Part shown: positions 11,535-23,357 of the stretch, one piece after another
Numbering within the stretch: the stretch's first letter is position 1
How the letters are laid out: each line of letters begins with the position of its first letter
The notes under the pieces: model-generated
Databases searched by the model: none
The model's input: only the letters and a program-made list of their open reading frames with translations
Told to the model about the DNA's origin: nothing
Origin: Gigantopelta aegis
Lineage: Eukaryota > Mollusca > Gastropoda > Neomphalida > Peltospiridae
Reading direction: 5' to 3'
DNA: 64,000 bases
Assembly (NCBI RefSeq): GCF_016097555.1
Contig: NC_054712.1
Span: forward strand, 40,846,926-40,910,925
Translations under genes and position numbers: made by a program

Positions 11535-12975
11535 AAACATGTTTACTGTGGCTACTGGCTACACACACGACGATTAAACAGGTTTACTTGGCTACTGGCT
11601 ACACACACGACGATTAAACAGGTTTACTTGGATGGTAGCTACACACGGCGATTAAACATGTTTACTTGGATAGTAGCTACACACACGGCGATTAAACATG
11701 TTTACTTGGATAGTAGCTACACACACGACGATTAAACATGTTTACTGGATAGTAGCTACACACACGGCGATTAAACATGTTTACTGGATAGTAGCTATAC
11801 ACACGGCGATTAAACATGTTTACTTGGATAGTAGCTACACACACGACGATTAAACATGTTTACTGGATAGTAGCTACACACACGGCGATTAAACAGGTTT
11901 ACTTGGATAGTGGCTACACACACGATGATTAAACATGTTTACTTGGATAGTAGCTACACACACGGCGATTAAACATGTGTACTTGGATAGTAGCAACACA
12001 CACGGCGATTAAACATGTTTACTTGGATAGTAGCTACACACACGGCGATTAAACATGTTTACTTGGATAGTGGCTACACACGACGATTAGACCTGTTTAC
12101 TTGGATGGTGGCTATACACACGACGATTAGTCATGTTTACTTGGACAGTGGATACACACACGGTGGTTAAACAAGTGTACTTGGATAGTGGCTACACACA
12201 CAACGATTAAACATGTTTACTTGGCCACTAGCTAAACACACGATGATTAAATTGGTTTACTTGGCTACAGGCTACACACACGACGATTAAACAGGTTTAC
12301 TTGGCTGCTGGCTACACACACGACGATTAGACATGTTTACTTGGCTACTGGCTACACACACGACGATTAAACAGGTTTACTTAGCTATTGGCTACACACA
12401 CGACGATTAAACATGTTTACTTGGTTACTGGCTACACACACGACGATTAAACATGTTTACTTGGCTACTGGCTACACACGATGATTAAACAGGTTTACTT
12501 GGCTACTGGGTACACACGACGATTAAACAAGTTTACTTGGCTACTGGCTACACACGACGATTAAACAGGTTTACTTGGCTACTGGCTACACACACGACGA
12601 TTAAACAGGTTTACTTGGCTGCTGGCTACACACACGACGATTAGACATGTTTACTTGGCTACTGGCTACACACACGACGATTAAACAGGTTTACTTAGCT
12701 ACTGGCTACACACACGACGATTAAACATGTTTACTTGGCTACTGGCTACACACACGACGATTAAACATGTTTACTTGGCTACTGGCTACACACGATGATT
12801 AAACAGGTTTACTTGGCTACTGGGTACACACGACGATTAAACAAGTTTACTTGGCTACTGGCTACACACGACGATTAAACAGGTTTACTTGGCTACTGGC
12901 TACACACGACGATTAAACAGGTTTACTTGGCTACTGGCTACACACACGACGATTGAACAGGTTTACTTGGGGTGG
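11535..12975. repeat. 40-bp minisatellite, ~36 copies
   Basis: The unit is GGCTACTGGCTACACACACG then ACGATTAAACATGTTTACTT. Left copies carry GGATAGTAGCTACAC, right copies GGCTACTGGCTACAC. A marker variant (GGCTGCTGG followed by GATTAGACATG) occurs at about 12303 and again 314 bp later, showing a duplicated block of about eight units. Confidence 0.95.
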
Positions 12976-14352
12976 GGTGATGCGGGGTGGGTAGGGTGGA
13001 GTGGGCTGGGGTGGAGATATTTTGTTTTTGTTTTCTCTACACCCCCCCCCCCCCTACCTTTTTACCATGTGTGCACTAGCGTTAATCAGTAATTAAACGG
13101 TGTATAACTGTGATGTCTTAAGCCGACATGTTCCCACGAGTCCAGTTCTTAACGTCCAAGTAAATTCCAATCGTTTCGTAAGTACATTAGCTTTTTAACG
13201 GCTTTTATTTCCTGTACTGCCTCTTGGGGCAGTGTCGCGTTTCCTGGCACTTCTCTCCACGTGTTACTGGAGAAAGTCTCAAACGCATGCTCAAAATGCA
13301 TTTTGTAGCACTGGTTAAAAACAGTGTTATCGATAATTAGTCCTCCCCAGAGAACTACTTTCCGAAAACCCGTCCTCAAGTAGACAAATAGGAAGTCATT
13401 CTGATGATGTGTTTTCAAGCATGCATTTGATCGCAGCGCAACCCGAGATATTAAAAAGGTTGAAGTTCAAGAGTCAATTGAGTCGATTTGAAGACCTTTC
13501 TTTTTTTCTTCTGAACCAGGAGCGAGTGAGTCAGAACTGGCCACTCACGTGCGAGCTGGCACACTGGGGTATCGAATGAAACGTGCGTAATGTCAAAAAG
13601 ACGAACATGCTCGGTGTTTTAAAGCAATTGACATTTATTAGACAGCTTCATTCGTGAGACAGATACCAGGCGAGGATAACGACTGGTTCAATGTTCCGTC
13701 AGCAGCAAATCTGAGGAACACACTGGAGCCACAAACAGAAGGTGGGACATTTATCAAGTCGGAAGAAACAGTTAATAATATGTAAGTACAAACTATTTAA
13801 TTAATTAATTTATTATTTATTCGCTTTAGCCTTTATTATTATTTATTGCTTTTGTTATTATAATTTTTTTATTATTTATTATTTATTTATTTATTTATTT
13901 ATTTATTATTATTATTATTATTACTACTATTATTATTATTATTATTATATTATTGTTATTTGATGTTATTAGTTTTAAAGGAATGTTCGGTTGCTGTTTT
14001 TATGTTTATTTCATTTTTTTTTTTTTATGTTGCTAATAAAATTAGTCCTTAAATAAAATGTACTAATAATTCTTTTTCGTAGGTACGAAATTACTAGTAA
14101 ACAAATCTAGTTTCGATTACTACAAACAATAGTTTATTATTCATTCTTTGTTTTTCTTGTTTTTAAATTTTGTCCTTTGAAAGATCGTTGCTTCCTTAAC
14201 ATCGTAAAAACAATAAATTATTGCTTTATTATCTTAAATGTTTTTAAGAATGTGATGATAGTGATGACAACAACGATCATGATAATGGGTGATGATGATG
14301 ATGATGATGATGAACTATGATGATGATGGATTATTATTGTCGTCCTGTATAG
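12976..14352. other. No firm gene; G/C runs, (TTA)n and (GAT)n microsatellites
   Basis: The stretch holds a G-rich then C-run segment (12970-13056), TTA/TTTA-rich microsatellites (about 13797-13960) and a GATGAT repeat (about 14288-14335). On the minus strand a frame of about 89 codons ends with TAA at 13149-13151. It starts without an ATG (TTG at 13416-13418) and has no recognised domain. It could be a terminal exon or chance. Confidence 0.4.
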
Positions 14353-14692
14353 TTGGAGGGGCGTGACGTAACTCAGTGGTACAGCGCTCGCCTGATGCAC
14401 GATCGATCTAGGATCGATCCCCGTCGGTGGGCCCATTGGGCTATTTCTCGTTCCAGCCAGTGCTCCACAACTGGTGTAACAAAGGCCGTAGTAAGTACTA
14501 TCCTGTCTGTGGGATGGTGCATATAAAAGATCCCTTGCTGCTAATTGAAAAGAGTAGCCCATGAAGTGGCGACAGCGGGTTTCTTCTCTCAATATCTGTG
14601 TGGTCCTCAACCATAAGTCCGACGCCATATAACCGTAAATAAAATGTGTTGAGTGTGTCGTTAAATAAAACATTACTTTTTCTTCCTTCCTT
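14353..14692 (+). mobile_element. SINE family 1, full length
   Basis: The head GGGGCGTGACGTAACTCAGT, box B GGATCGATCCCCGTCGGTGG, the shared body and the tail GTGTCGTTAAATAAAACATT are all present in about 340 bp. It is one of the most complete copies in the window. Confidence 0.9.
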
Positions 14693-14905
14693 GTATAGTT
14701 AGATGAATTGCTATCTAGTACAGATGGAGGCGAGTCAGTTTTTCTTCAGTTTGATTTGTATCTAGTACAAATGGAGGCTAGTCACTTTTATTCAATGTTG
14801 TGATATAATTTTTGACCTTTTTGTTCAGGATGTCATGTCTGTCTACGCGAATTAAAGTTAATAATGGCCGTCCACAACTAAATGCCATGTCGCTCATCAC
14901 ACACG

Positions 14906-15440
14906 CATGTCAAACCTGTCCTAGTGGCCATCTGTACTTAGCGGTCACCAGCCTTAAGCGGCCACTTTTTTCCCTCCCAAACGATTTATAATGTAAATGC
15001 ACCTGTAATAAGCGGTCACCTGTCTAACGTGGCCAGCGGCCACCTAAATCGGATCTCAAATCGCTAAAATACCTGTATTAAGCGGCCACAGTAAAGTTTT
15101 ACATTTATATAAAAGATATATTTTAACAACAACGATAAGGTGCAGCAAATAACCGGTCTTCACACCTTCAGGAATACTAGTACCCATTCAGTACCGACAT
15201 CTCTACTGTGTATCAGTTAAGAAAGTATGAATCTGGAATGCATCTAATTGCCTCTGGGCAGGCTATGATTGACGGTTGTAGATTCACTTACTATGACAAT
15301 ACACCGCATGAAGTAGGAATTAAATAATTAAATGGAAAAAGAAAACAAATATTTTAAAGACTACATATATGGCAACCTGTACACAGCGGCCACCTGTCTT
15401 ATCTACTCCCTTGTGTGACCGCTTAAGACAGGTTTGACTG
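14906..15440. mobile_element. pogo/Tigger-type non-autonomous element (MITE)
   Basis: The right end reads GACAGGTTTGACTG followed by TA. The left end reads GTCAAACCTGTC with a slightly damaged outermost CAG. The ends are inverted copies, and subterminal AAGCGGTCACC / AAGCGGCCAC motifs are repeated inside. TA-flanked CAG...CTG ends fit pogo-family elements. No transposase frame was seen in the ~535 bp. Confidence 0.6.
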
Positions 15441-15442
15441 TA

Positions 15443-15523
15443 TATATATACACACACACACACATAAACACACACACACACATACACATAATACAAATTC
15501 GCACACACACACACACACACACA

Positions 15524-15593
<70 letters not shown>

Positions 15594-15594
15594 A

Positions 15595-15621
<27 letters not shown>
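15443..15621. repeat. Compound (CA)n(CT)n(CA)n microsatellite
   Basis: TA and CA runs, then about 34 CT dinucleotides, then CA again. It begins right at the end of the pogo-type element. The frames that cross it are artefacts. Confidence 0.97.
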
Positions 15622-15625
<4 letters not shown>

Positions 15626-16560
15626 AACATGCACACCAAAAGGAAACCAATAATTGATATGCACCTCGATAAGGAATATTATTAAAATGTTATTAAATTT
15701 AAAAGACATACCAACTCACATGAAAATATAATAATAATGTGACTGTAAATAAAACAAGTTTCCTTACAAACTGCCATCAAATGACCGTTTTGATACAAAC
15801 AGAACAGCACGTGCAATGGTTTTACCATGACTATTCCAGGAATTGTCATCATCCCTGTGTTATGTGCTTTGTTAAAAGAAACAGCTCTTCTTCTTCATTC
15901 TTCTATCAAATTGGATATATAATGTATGCAATTTAATGGCAATTTGATACGAAAGGGGTTCGTTTGGGGGGTTTTTTTAATAAAAAAAATTAAGTTGAGG
16001 TTTCCTTGCACGATTTGTGTTAAACAAGCATTTTTTAATTTCTAAATATTACTGATTTTACTTATTTAACACTGGAAGGCAACATTTTATGCGTGTTTGT
16101 ATGCTCTTTAATGATAAACAAACAAATGAAGAAGGAATATAATGATAATAAACATTTATAAAACATATTCCAAAAACACTACATTTTATGAAACATATTT
16201 TAACATTTTACCCCCAAAAATCACATTTAGCACGCAGTTTCAATAGCGGAGTTTTGATATGTTATACTAGATACATATATGAATGCAAAAAAACCCCAAA
16301 CATTTCTATTCTAATTTATTTGGGGTTTACGTAATTTGTGGGTTAAATTAACTGGACTGTTGGTGCGAGTTCGACATTGATACGTTCGTATATGAGTTTT
16401 AGTATTATTCGTTATAAAGCTACATCCATAGGTTGACTGTTGACGCAAAGGGGCAGTGTATTTGAACAACTAACGCTTTGTCAGTCTTGAAGAACCTGTT
16501 TCCACATTTAGATCTGGTATAACGAGAATTACTTAACGATGGTCTAATATCAAATGTTAT
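15622..16560. other. No gene seen
   Basis: AT-rich unique sequence with short A and T runs. No frame with domain features and no clear splice pairs were found. Confidence 0.4.
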
Positions 16561-16564
16561 TCTT

Positions 16565-17725
16565 TAAAACACAAAATAGCTTACTCATTCATATTTTAAC
16601 AATCAATGATACATTAATATATTAACAATCACACATTAATATATTAACAATCGCACATTAATATATTAACAATCACACATTGATATTTTAACAAAGTCAC
16701 TCGTTAATATATTAACAAACAATCACACTTTAATATTTTAGCAATCAATCACACATTTATATTTTAACAATCACACATTCATATTTAACAAACAATCACA
16801 CATTCATATTTTAACAAACAATCACACATTTATATTTTAACAAACAATCATACATTCATATTTTAACAAACAATCACACATTCATATTTTAACAAACAAT
16901 CACACATTTATATTTTAACAAACAATCACACATTCATATTTAACAAACAATCATACATTCATATTTTAACAAACAATCATATATTTATATTTTAACAATC
17001 ACACATTCATATTTTAACAAACAATCACACATTCATATTTTAACAAACAATCATACATTTATATTTTAACAAACAATCACACATTCATATTTAACAAACA
17101 ATCATACATTCATATTTTAACAAACAATCACACATATATATTTAACAAACAATCATACATTCATATGTTGACAGACAATCATACATTCAGATTTAACAAT
17201 CACACATTCAGATTTAACAAACAATCATACATTCATATTTTAACAAACAATCACACATTCATATTTTAACAAACAATCACACATATATATTTAACAAACA
17301 TTCATACATTCATATTTTGACAAACAATCATACATTCAGATTTAACAATCACACATTCATATTTTAAGAAACAATCACACATGCATATTTAACAAACAAT
17401 CAGACATTTTATTTTAACAAACAATCATACATTCATATTTAACAAACAATCATACATTCATATTTTAACAAACAATCATACATTCATATTTAACAATCAC
17501 ACATTCATATTTAACAAACAATCACACATTCATATTTTAACAAACAATCATAAATTCATAGTTAACAAACAACCACACATTCATATTTAACAAACAATCA
17601 CACATTCATATTTAACAAACAAACACACATTCATATTCAACAAACAACAACACTCGCACATTCATATTTAACAAACAATCGCACATTCATATTTAACAAA
17701 CAATCATACATTCATACATCATACA
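16565..17725. repeat. 26/27-bp minisatellite, ~43 copies
   Basis: The unit is AACAAACAATCACACATTCA then TATTTT, with variants ATCATACATTC and shorter TATTTAAC copies. It is degenerate at the left edge, where AACAATCACACATTAATATA units occur. Confidence 0.93.
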
Positions 17726-17844
17726 TGCTATTTTTGACACTATTTATTCTGAGGCAGCATTTACATTGAAATGCATGGAGGATGTAATGGTGGTATGCAT
17801 CCTTAAGGTCTGTTTTCTGCAGATTCCATTTTGAAAGGACAAAA

Positions 17845-19245
17845 TAGTTTGGTCAGGTTGATTAATATCAAATGCTGTGCACATGAAACAAAGCAAGCAG
17901 TGAATGGAACTGTTTAATACATGGTCAGGTTGATTAATATCAAATGCTGTGGACTCGAAACAAAGAAAGCAATGAATGGAACTGTTTAATACATGGTCAG
18001 GTTGATTGATATCAAGTGATGTGCACATGAAACAAAGCAAGCAGTGAATGGAACTGTTTAATGCATGGTCAGGATGATTAATATCAAATGATGTGGACAC
18101 GAAACAAAGAAAGCAATAAATGAAACTGTTTAATGCATGGTCAGGTTGATCAATATCAAATGATGTGTGAATGAAACTGTTTAATGCATGGTCAGGTTGA
18201 TCAATATCAAATGATGTGTGAATGAAACTGTTTAATACATGGTCAGGTTGATCAATATCAAATGATGTGGACACGAAACAAAGAAAGCAATGAATGGAAC
18301 TGTTTAATACATGGTCAGGATGATTAATATCAAATGATGTGGACACGAAACAAAGAAAGCAATGAATGGAACTGTTTAATGCATGGTCAGGATGATTAAT
18401 ATCAAATGATGTGGACACGAAACAAAGAAAGCAATGAATGAAACTGTTTAATGCATGGTCAGGTTGATTAATATCAAATGATGTAGACACGAAACAAAGA
18501 AAGCAATGAATGGAACTGTTTAATACATGGTCAGGTTGATTAATATCAAATGATGTGTACGCGGCAAAAAGAAAGCAATGAATGGAACTGTTTAATACAT
18601 GCTCAGGTTGATTAATATCAAATGATGTGTACGCGGCAAAAAGAAAGCCATGAATGGAACTGTTTAATACATGGTCAGGTTGATTAATATCAAATGATGT
18701 GTACACGAAACAAAGCAAGCAGTGAATGGAACTGTTTAATACATGGTCAGGTTGATTAATATCAAATGATGTGGACACGAAACAAAGAAAGCAATGAATG
18801 GAACTGTTTAATGCATGGTCAGGTTGATTAATATCAAATGATGTGGACACGAAACAAAGAAAGCAATGAATGTAACTGTTTAATGCATGGTCAGGTTGAT
18901 TAATATCAAATGATGTGTACACGAAACAAAGCAAGCAGTGAATGGAACTGTTTAATACATGGTCAGGTTGATTAATATCAAATGATGTGTACACGAAACA
19001 AAGCAAGCCATGAATGGAACTGTTTAATACATGGTCAGGTTGATTAATATCAAATGATGTGTACACGAAACAAAGCAAGCCATGAATGGAACTGTTTAAT
19101 ACATGGTCAGGTTGATTAATATCAAATGATGTGTACACGAAACAAAGAAAACAGTGAATGGAACTGTTTAATACATGGTCAGGTTGATTAATATCAAATG
19201 ATGTGTACATGAAACAAAGAAAGCAATGAATGGAACTGTTTAATA
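17845..19245. repeat. 72-bp minisatellite, ~20 copies
   Basis: The unit is AATGGAACTGTTTAATACAT, GGTCAGGTTGATTAATATCA, AATGATGTGTACACGAAACA and AAGCAAGCAGTG. The minus strand stays open for about 488 codons with a 24-residue unit (core TSFDINQPDHVLNSSIH). Two shortened 51-bp units keep the frame. Nearly all differences between units change the amino acid (V/A, N/D, Q/H, S/F), which argues against a selected protein. Confidence 0.93.
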
Positions 19246-19314
19246 CATGCTGGCGAAATCATTAATTCCTTTTACTTTATCCTCACTTCACGTGTTTGTT
19301 TATTTTTCATCCCC

Positions 19315-19345
<31 letters not shown>

Positions 19346-19630
19346 ACTGCCGCTGTTTTTATCGCGGTTTTGAAAACAGGATTTCTTATTTGTTTATATC
19401 TAACTTTGTAAAGCTGGGTTTCTCTAAGATATTTCTATAAGTAATCGTATGTGTTTCTGTAGAACTCTCCGGTTTCCTTTGATTGGAAACTGACTTGTTT
19501 CCACGCCATGCCGATCTACATGTGGGTTTAGTTAAAGTGCGGTAAGACTTGTTTATATTGCAACTCGAATCAAATTCATGTAGTCAGAACATGCGAAATG
19601 CATTTGCTCAATGTTTTTGCTTGTCGTCGG
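19246..19630. other. Unique sequence with poly-C/(CA) run; weak exon-like frame
   Basis: A C homopolymer followed by (CA)n lies at about 19311-19347. On the minus strand, just beyond the 33-bp array, CATAAAACAG is followed by an open stretch of 24 codons (19630 down to about 19556, starting PTTSKNIEQMHF) ending in TAA. The splice partner is not known and the call is weak. Confidence 0.3.
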
Positions 19631-21545
19631 CTGTTTTATGAACCTCTTGTGTTTGTGGTGGGCTGTTTTATGAACTATTGTGTTTGTGGTGGGCTGTTTT
19701 ATGAACTCTTGTGTGTTTGTGGTGGGCTGTTTTATGAACTATTGTGTTTGTGGTGGGCTGTTTTATGGACTATTGTGTGTTTGTGGTGGGCTGTTTTATG
19801 AACTATTGTGTGTTTGTGGTGGGCTGTTTTATGAACTATTGTGTGTTTGTGGTGGGCTGTTTTACGAACTATTGTGTGTTTGTGGTGGGCTGTTTTATGA
19901 ACTATTGTGTTTGTGGTGGGCTGTTTTACGAACCTCTTGTGTTTGTGGTGGGCTGTTTTATGAACTATTGTGTGTTTGTGGTGGGCTGTTTTATGAACTA
20001 TTGTGTTTGTGGTGGGCTGTTTTATGAACTCTTGTGTGTTTGTGGTGGGCTGTTTTATGAACTATTGTGTTTGTGGTGGGCTGTTTTATGGACTATTGTG
20101 TGTTTGTGGTGGGCTGTTTTATGAACTATTGTGTGTTTGTGGTGGGCTGTTTTATGAACTATTGTGTGTTTGTGGTGGGCTGTTTTACGAACTATTGTGT
20201 GTTTGTGGTGGGCTGTTTTATGAACTATTGTGTTTGTGGTGGGCTGTTTTACGAACCTCTTGTGTTTGTGGTGGGCTGTTTTATGAACTATTGTGTGTTT
20301 GTGGTGGGCTGTTTTATGAACTATTGTGTTTGTGGTGGGCTGTTTTATGAACTATTGTGTGTTTGTAGTGGGCTGTTTTATGGACTATTGTGTGTTTGTG
20401 GTGGGCTGTTTTATGGACTATTGTGTTTGTGGTGGGCTGTTTTGTGAACTATTGTGTGTTTGTGGTGGGCTGTTTTGTGAACTATTGTGTGTTTGTGGTG
20501 GGCTGTTTTATGAACTATTGTGTGTTTGTGGTGGGCTGTTTTATGAACTATTGTGTTTGTGGTGGGCTGTTTTATGGACTATTGTGTGTTTGTGGTGGGC
20601 TGTTTTATGAACTATTGTGTGTTTGTGGTGGGCTGTTTTATGAACTATTGTGTGTTTGTGGTGGGCTGTTTTATGAACCTCTTGTGTTTGTGGTGGGCTG
20701 TTTTATGAACTATTGTGTGTTTGTGATGGGCTGTTTTATGAACTATTGTGTTTGTGGTGGGCTGTTTTATGGACTATTGTGTGTTTGTGGTGGGCTGTTT
20801 ATGAACTATTGTGTTTGTGGTGGGCTGTTTTATGGACTATTGTGTGTTTGTGGTGGGCTGTTTTATGGACTATTGTGTTTGTGGTGGGCTGTTTTGTGAA
20901 CTATTGTGTGTTTGTGGTGGGCTGTTTTATGAACTATTGTGTTTGTCGTGGGCTGAACTATTGTGTGTTTGTGGTGGGCTGTTTTATGAACCATTGTGTT
21001 TGTGGTGGGCTGTTTTATGGACTATTGTGTTTCTGGTGGGCTGTTTTATGAACCTCTTGTGTTTGTGGTGGCCTGTTTTATGAACTATTGTGTTTGTGGT
21101 GGGCTGTTTTATGGACTATTGTGTTTGTGGTGGGCTGTTTTATGAACTATTGTGTTTGTGGTGGGCTGTTTTATGAACTATTGTGTTTGTGGTGGGCTGT
21201 TTTATTGACTATATTTATCCAGTATGTGTGTTTGTGGTGGGGGTAACTATATTTTCCCAGTATTTGTGGTAGGATGTTTTGCTAACTATATTTGTCCAGT
21301 ATTTGTGGTGGGGTATTTGGTTAACTATATTTATCCAGTATTTGTTGTATGGTGTTTTATGAACTAAATTGGCGCAGTATTTGTGTTTGTTGTGGGATGT
21401 TTTGCTAACTATATTTGTCCATTATTTGTGGTGGGGTATTTGGTTAACTATATCTATCCAGTATTTGTTATATGGTGTTACTATATTTGTCCAGTATTTG
21501 TGGTGAGGTGTTTTATGAACAATATTTGTCCAGTATTCGTGTTTG
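19631..21545. repeat. 33-bp minisatellite, ~55 copies, decaying to the right
   Basis: The unit is TTTGTGGTGGGCTGTTTTAT then GAACTATTGTGTG, with 31- and 33-bp forms that differ by one TG. A block of about ten units is repeated almost exactly with an offset of 323 bp (block from about 19640 and block from about 19963). Degenerate copies with ATATTTGTCCAGTATTTGTG continue to 21545. Confidence 0.94.
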
Positions 21546-21649
21546 TGATTTTTTTCCCCATGTCAAAGCGAATTGACGTCTGTTACACTTCTCCATCAAA
21601 CTCAGTATTAAAGCGATTAAAAATAAAACACGAGTGCCTTACATTTTCA

Positions 21650-21830
21650 GTTGTAACCATTAATTGCATTCATATCTCCCCATCCCTCAAATTGTACGCA
21701 CGACTTGCATTCATACCTTCCCATCCCCCAAATTCTAATCATTAATTGCATGCATACCTCCCCATCCCCAAAATTCTAACCAGTACATGCATCCATACCT
21801 CTCCACCCAACACTCCAAATTCAATATTTC
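21650..21830. repeat. Short degenerate tandem repeat, ~45 bp, 4 copies
   Basis: Copies of TTGCATTCATACCTCCCCAT plus CCCCAAATTCTAA, strongly diverged. Confidence 0.6.
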
Positions 21831-21854
21831 ATAACATGTTATTTCCGCAAATAA

Positions 21855-21970
21855 CCAGTAGTGGCCCATTCAGTCTGGGCGTCATCCGGTACCGACACAC
21901 GAACCCAGTACCTACCAGTCTTAAATATAACCACTTAACTACAGCGCCACTGCGGCCTGTCATGACACAG
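21855..21970 (-). mobile_element. SINE family 2 head fragment
   Basis: The reverse complement reads GGCCGCAGTGGCGCTGTAGT, then GGTAGGTACTGGGTTCG. It matches the tRNA-like head of the copies at 1317 and 26343. Confidence 0.65.
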
Positions 21971-22462
21971 ATGTAGTAGCACGTTATACAGACGTCTACT
22001 GTTACGTGTGTTACGACCAGAGTGCTGACATCTGTATGTTGCTTTACGCACTGAACTTATACTGACTCCAGCCATATCAGAGCATATCTAGCTTTATTAT
22101 TTGTCCCTCTGTTTTTTTCTTCTTCTTCTCTTTTTTGTTATTTTTTGTTCACGGTTTCCCTCCACAAGGGGAAACTAAAATGAACATAAATTCCAAAAGC
22201 TCGAAGCCGCTATCTGAATCTTCTACAGTTACATTAATAGCGACTGGCTGCCGACCCCGAGTGCGACTGATGATTTTAACAAACGTCCGTACATCGATCC
22301 GTCAGTCGCCCATTGAGGCTGGCAGCTCGAGGACGGCGCGTGGCGGATCTGTGGGTGGCCTGATGGTGTCAGCCAGTCTCCCCACAATCAGTCCACGTAA
22401 ATCACGCTACATCACACAATCAAATCTCACAACGCACGAAATGAGAGCCAGGAAAGTCTTAC
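21971..22462. other. No gene seen
   Basis: Unique sequence, somewhat GC-richer around 22220-22400. A 110-codon frame here has no recognisable domain and no good start context. Confidence 0.4.
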
Positions 22463-22821
22463 GATAGTATTAAACCAAATAACATCCGGCTGGGTCAAAG
22501 TTCGAGGTGCACCTAACTTTTAATAGAACAGTTAATACCACAAGTCCTGTCATTGGTGATAAATGTGACTTTTTGTTGTAAAAAAAAAAGAGAAAAGTTT
22601 CATCTGGACAAAAAACGTATGCAATTTTATTTCATCTGGTACCACTGTGCCATGTAGCCTTACAAGTGCTTGAAACATGTATGGGGTACCTGTAACAAAC
22701 AAGTACTAAACTTTTGTGCGAAACTAGGGGTGTTGTAAAAATAATATCTGGTTATACCGAAAATGAGCCATTAAAGGTAACATTTTCTTCAGTTAATACT
22801 TTGAGGTAGGGGTGGTAGTAT

Positions 22822-22857
<36 letters not shown>

Positions 22858-22985
22858 ATATATATCTATATATATCTATATATGGGTCATAGTCTGGTTA
22901 ATATATTGAATATAGTGTTTTATTACTTTTTAAAAACAAATGTTAACATGGTCGCCTATGGGATTTTATTTGGAATAGTATAACA
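22463..22985. mobile_element. MITE-like repeat, copy 1 of 3
   Basis: The left end AGTATTAAACCAAATAACAT and the right end GGATTTTATTTGGAATAGTA form imperfect inverted ends (CCAAATAACATCC against CCAAATAAAATCC). The interior shares long stretches with 35100-35455 (for example GAAACTAGGGGTGTTGTA) and the edges with 53740-54010. A (TA)n tract has expanded inside this copy (about 22827-22883). No coding capacity was seen. Confidence 0.6.
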
Positions 22986-23317
22986 TTTAAGACAGTATCA
23001 TGCATCACGATATACCACCCACCAACACCATAGCAAGACTTAGTAAATTTAATAATTTGAGAAAACAATTCCAAGAATTGTTCATACAATGCACAGAACA
23101 ATTCCATAAACTCACTCATATGGCGAGATAAAAAAAAACATAACATCGAAATATCAGATTATTTTCTGCATGTTAAACATGTTAAAAACTAGAACAGGTC
23201 TAACTAGTTTACGCATCCACTTGAACTTGAAATGGCCAGGTGATTAAAGAAAATGTACAAACTGTCCTAAACATGTACCTTTTGTAAAGTCTTCAAACTT
23301 AGCACTTCTGATAATTA

Positions 23318-23357
<40 letters not shown>

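Noticed and set aside
13149-13418. 89-codon minus-strand frame
   Set aside because: No ATG, no recognised domain and no splice partner; left as an unassigned possibility in the region note.
17744-19210. 488-codon minus-strand frame with a 24-residue repeat
   Set aside because: Tempting because indels keep frame and it ends in a unique C-terminus. But nearly every difference between the ~20 units changes the amino acid (V/A, N/D, Q/H, S/F/Y, CFV/AA), there is no signal peptide, and no domain is recognisable.
19556-19630. Minus-strand exon next to the 33-bp array
   Set aside because: Open for 24 codons after CATAAAACAG, but it ends in a stop without a poly(A) signal nearby and has no partner exon; noted only in the region entry.
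19598-21083. Overlapping Cys/Val-rich frames on +
   Set aside because: 33-bp minisatellite; frames shift with the 31/33-bp unit change.
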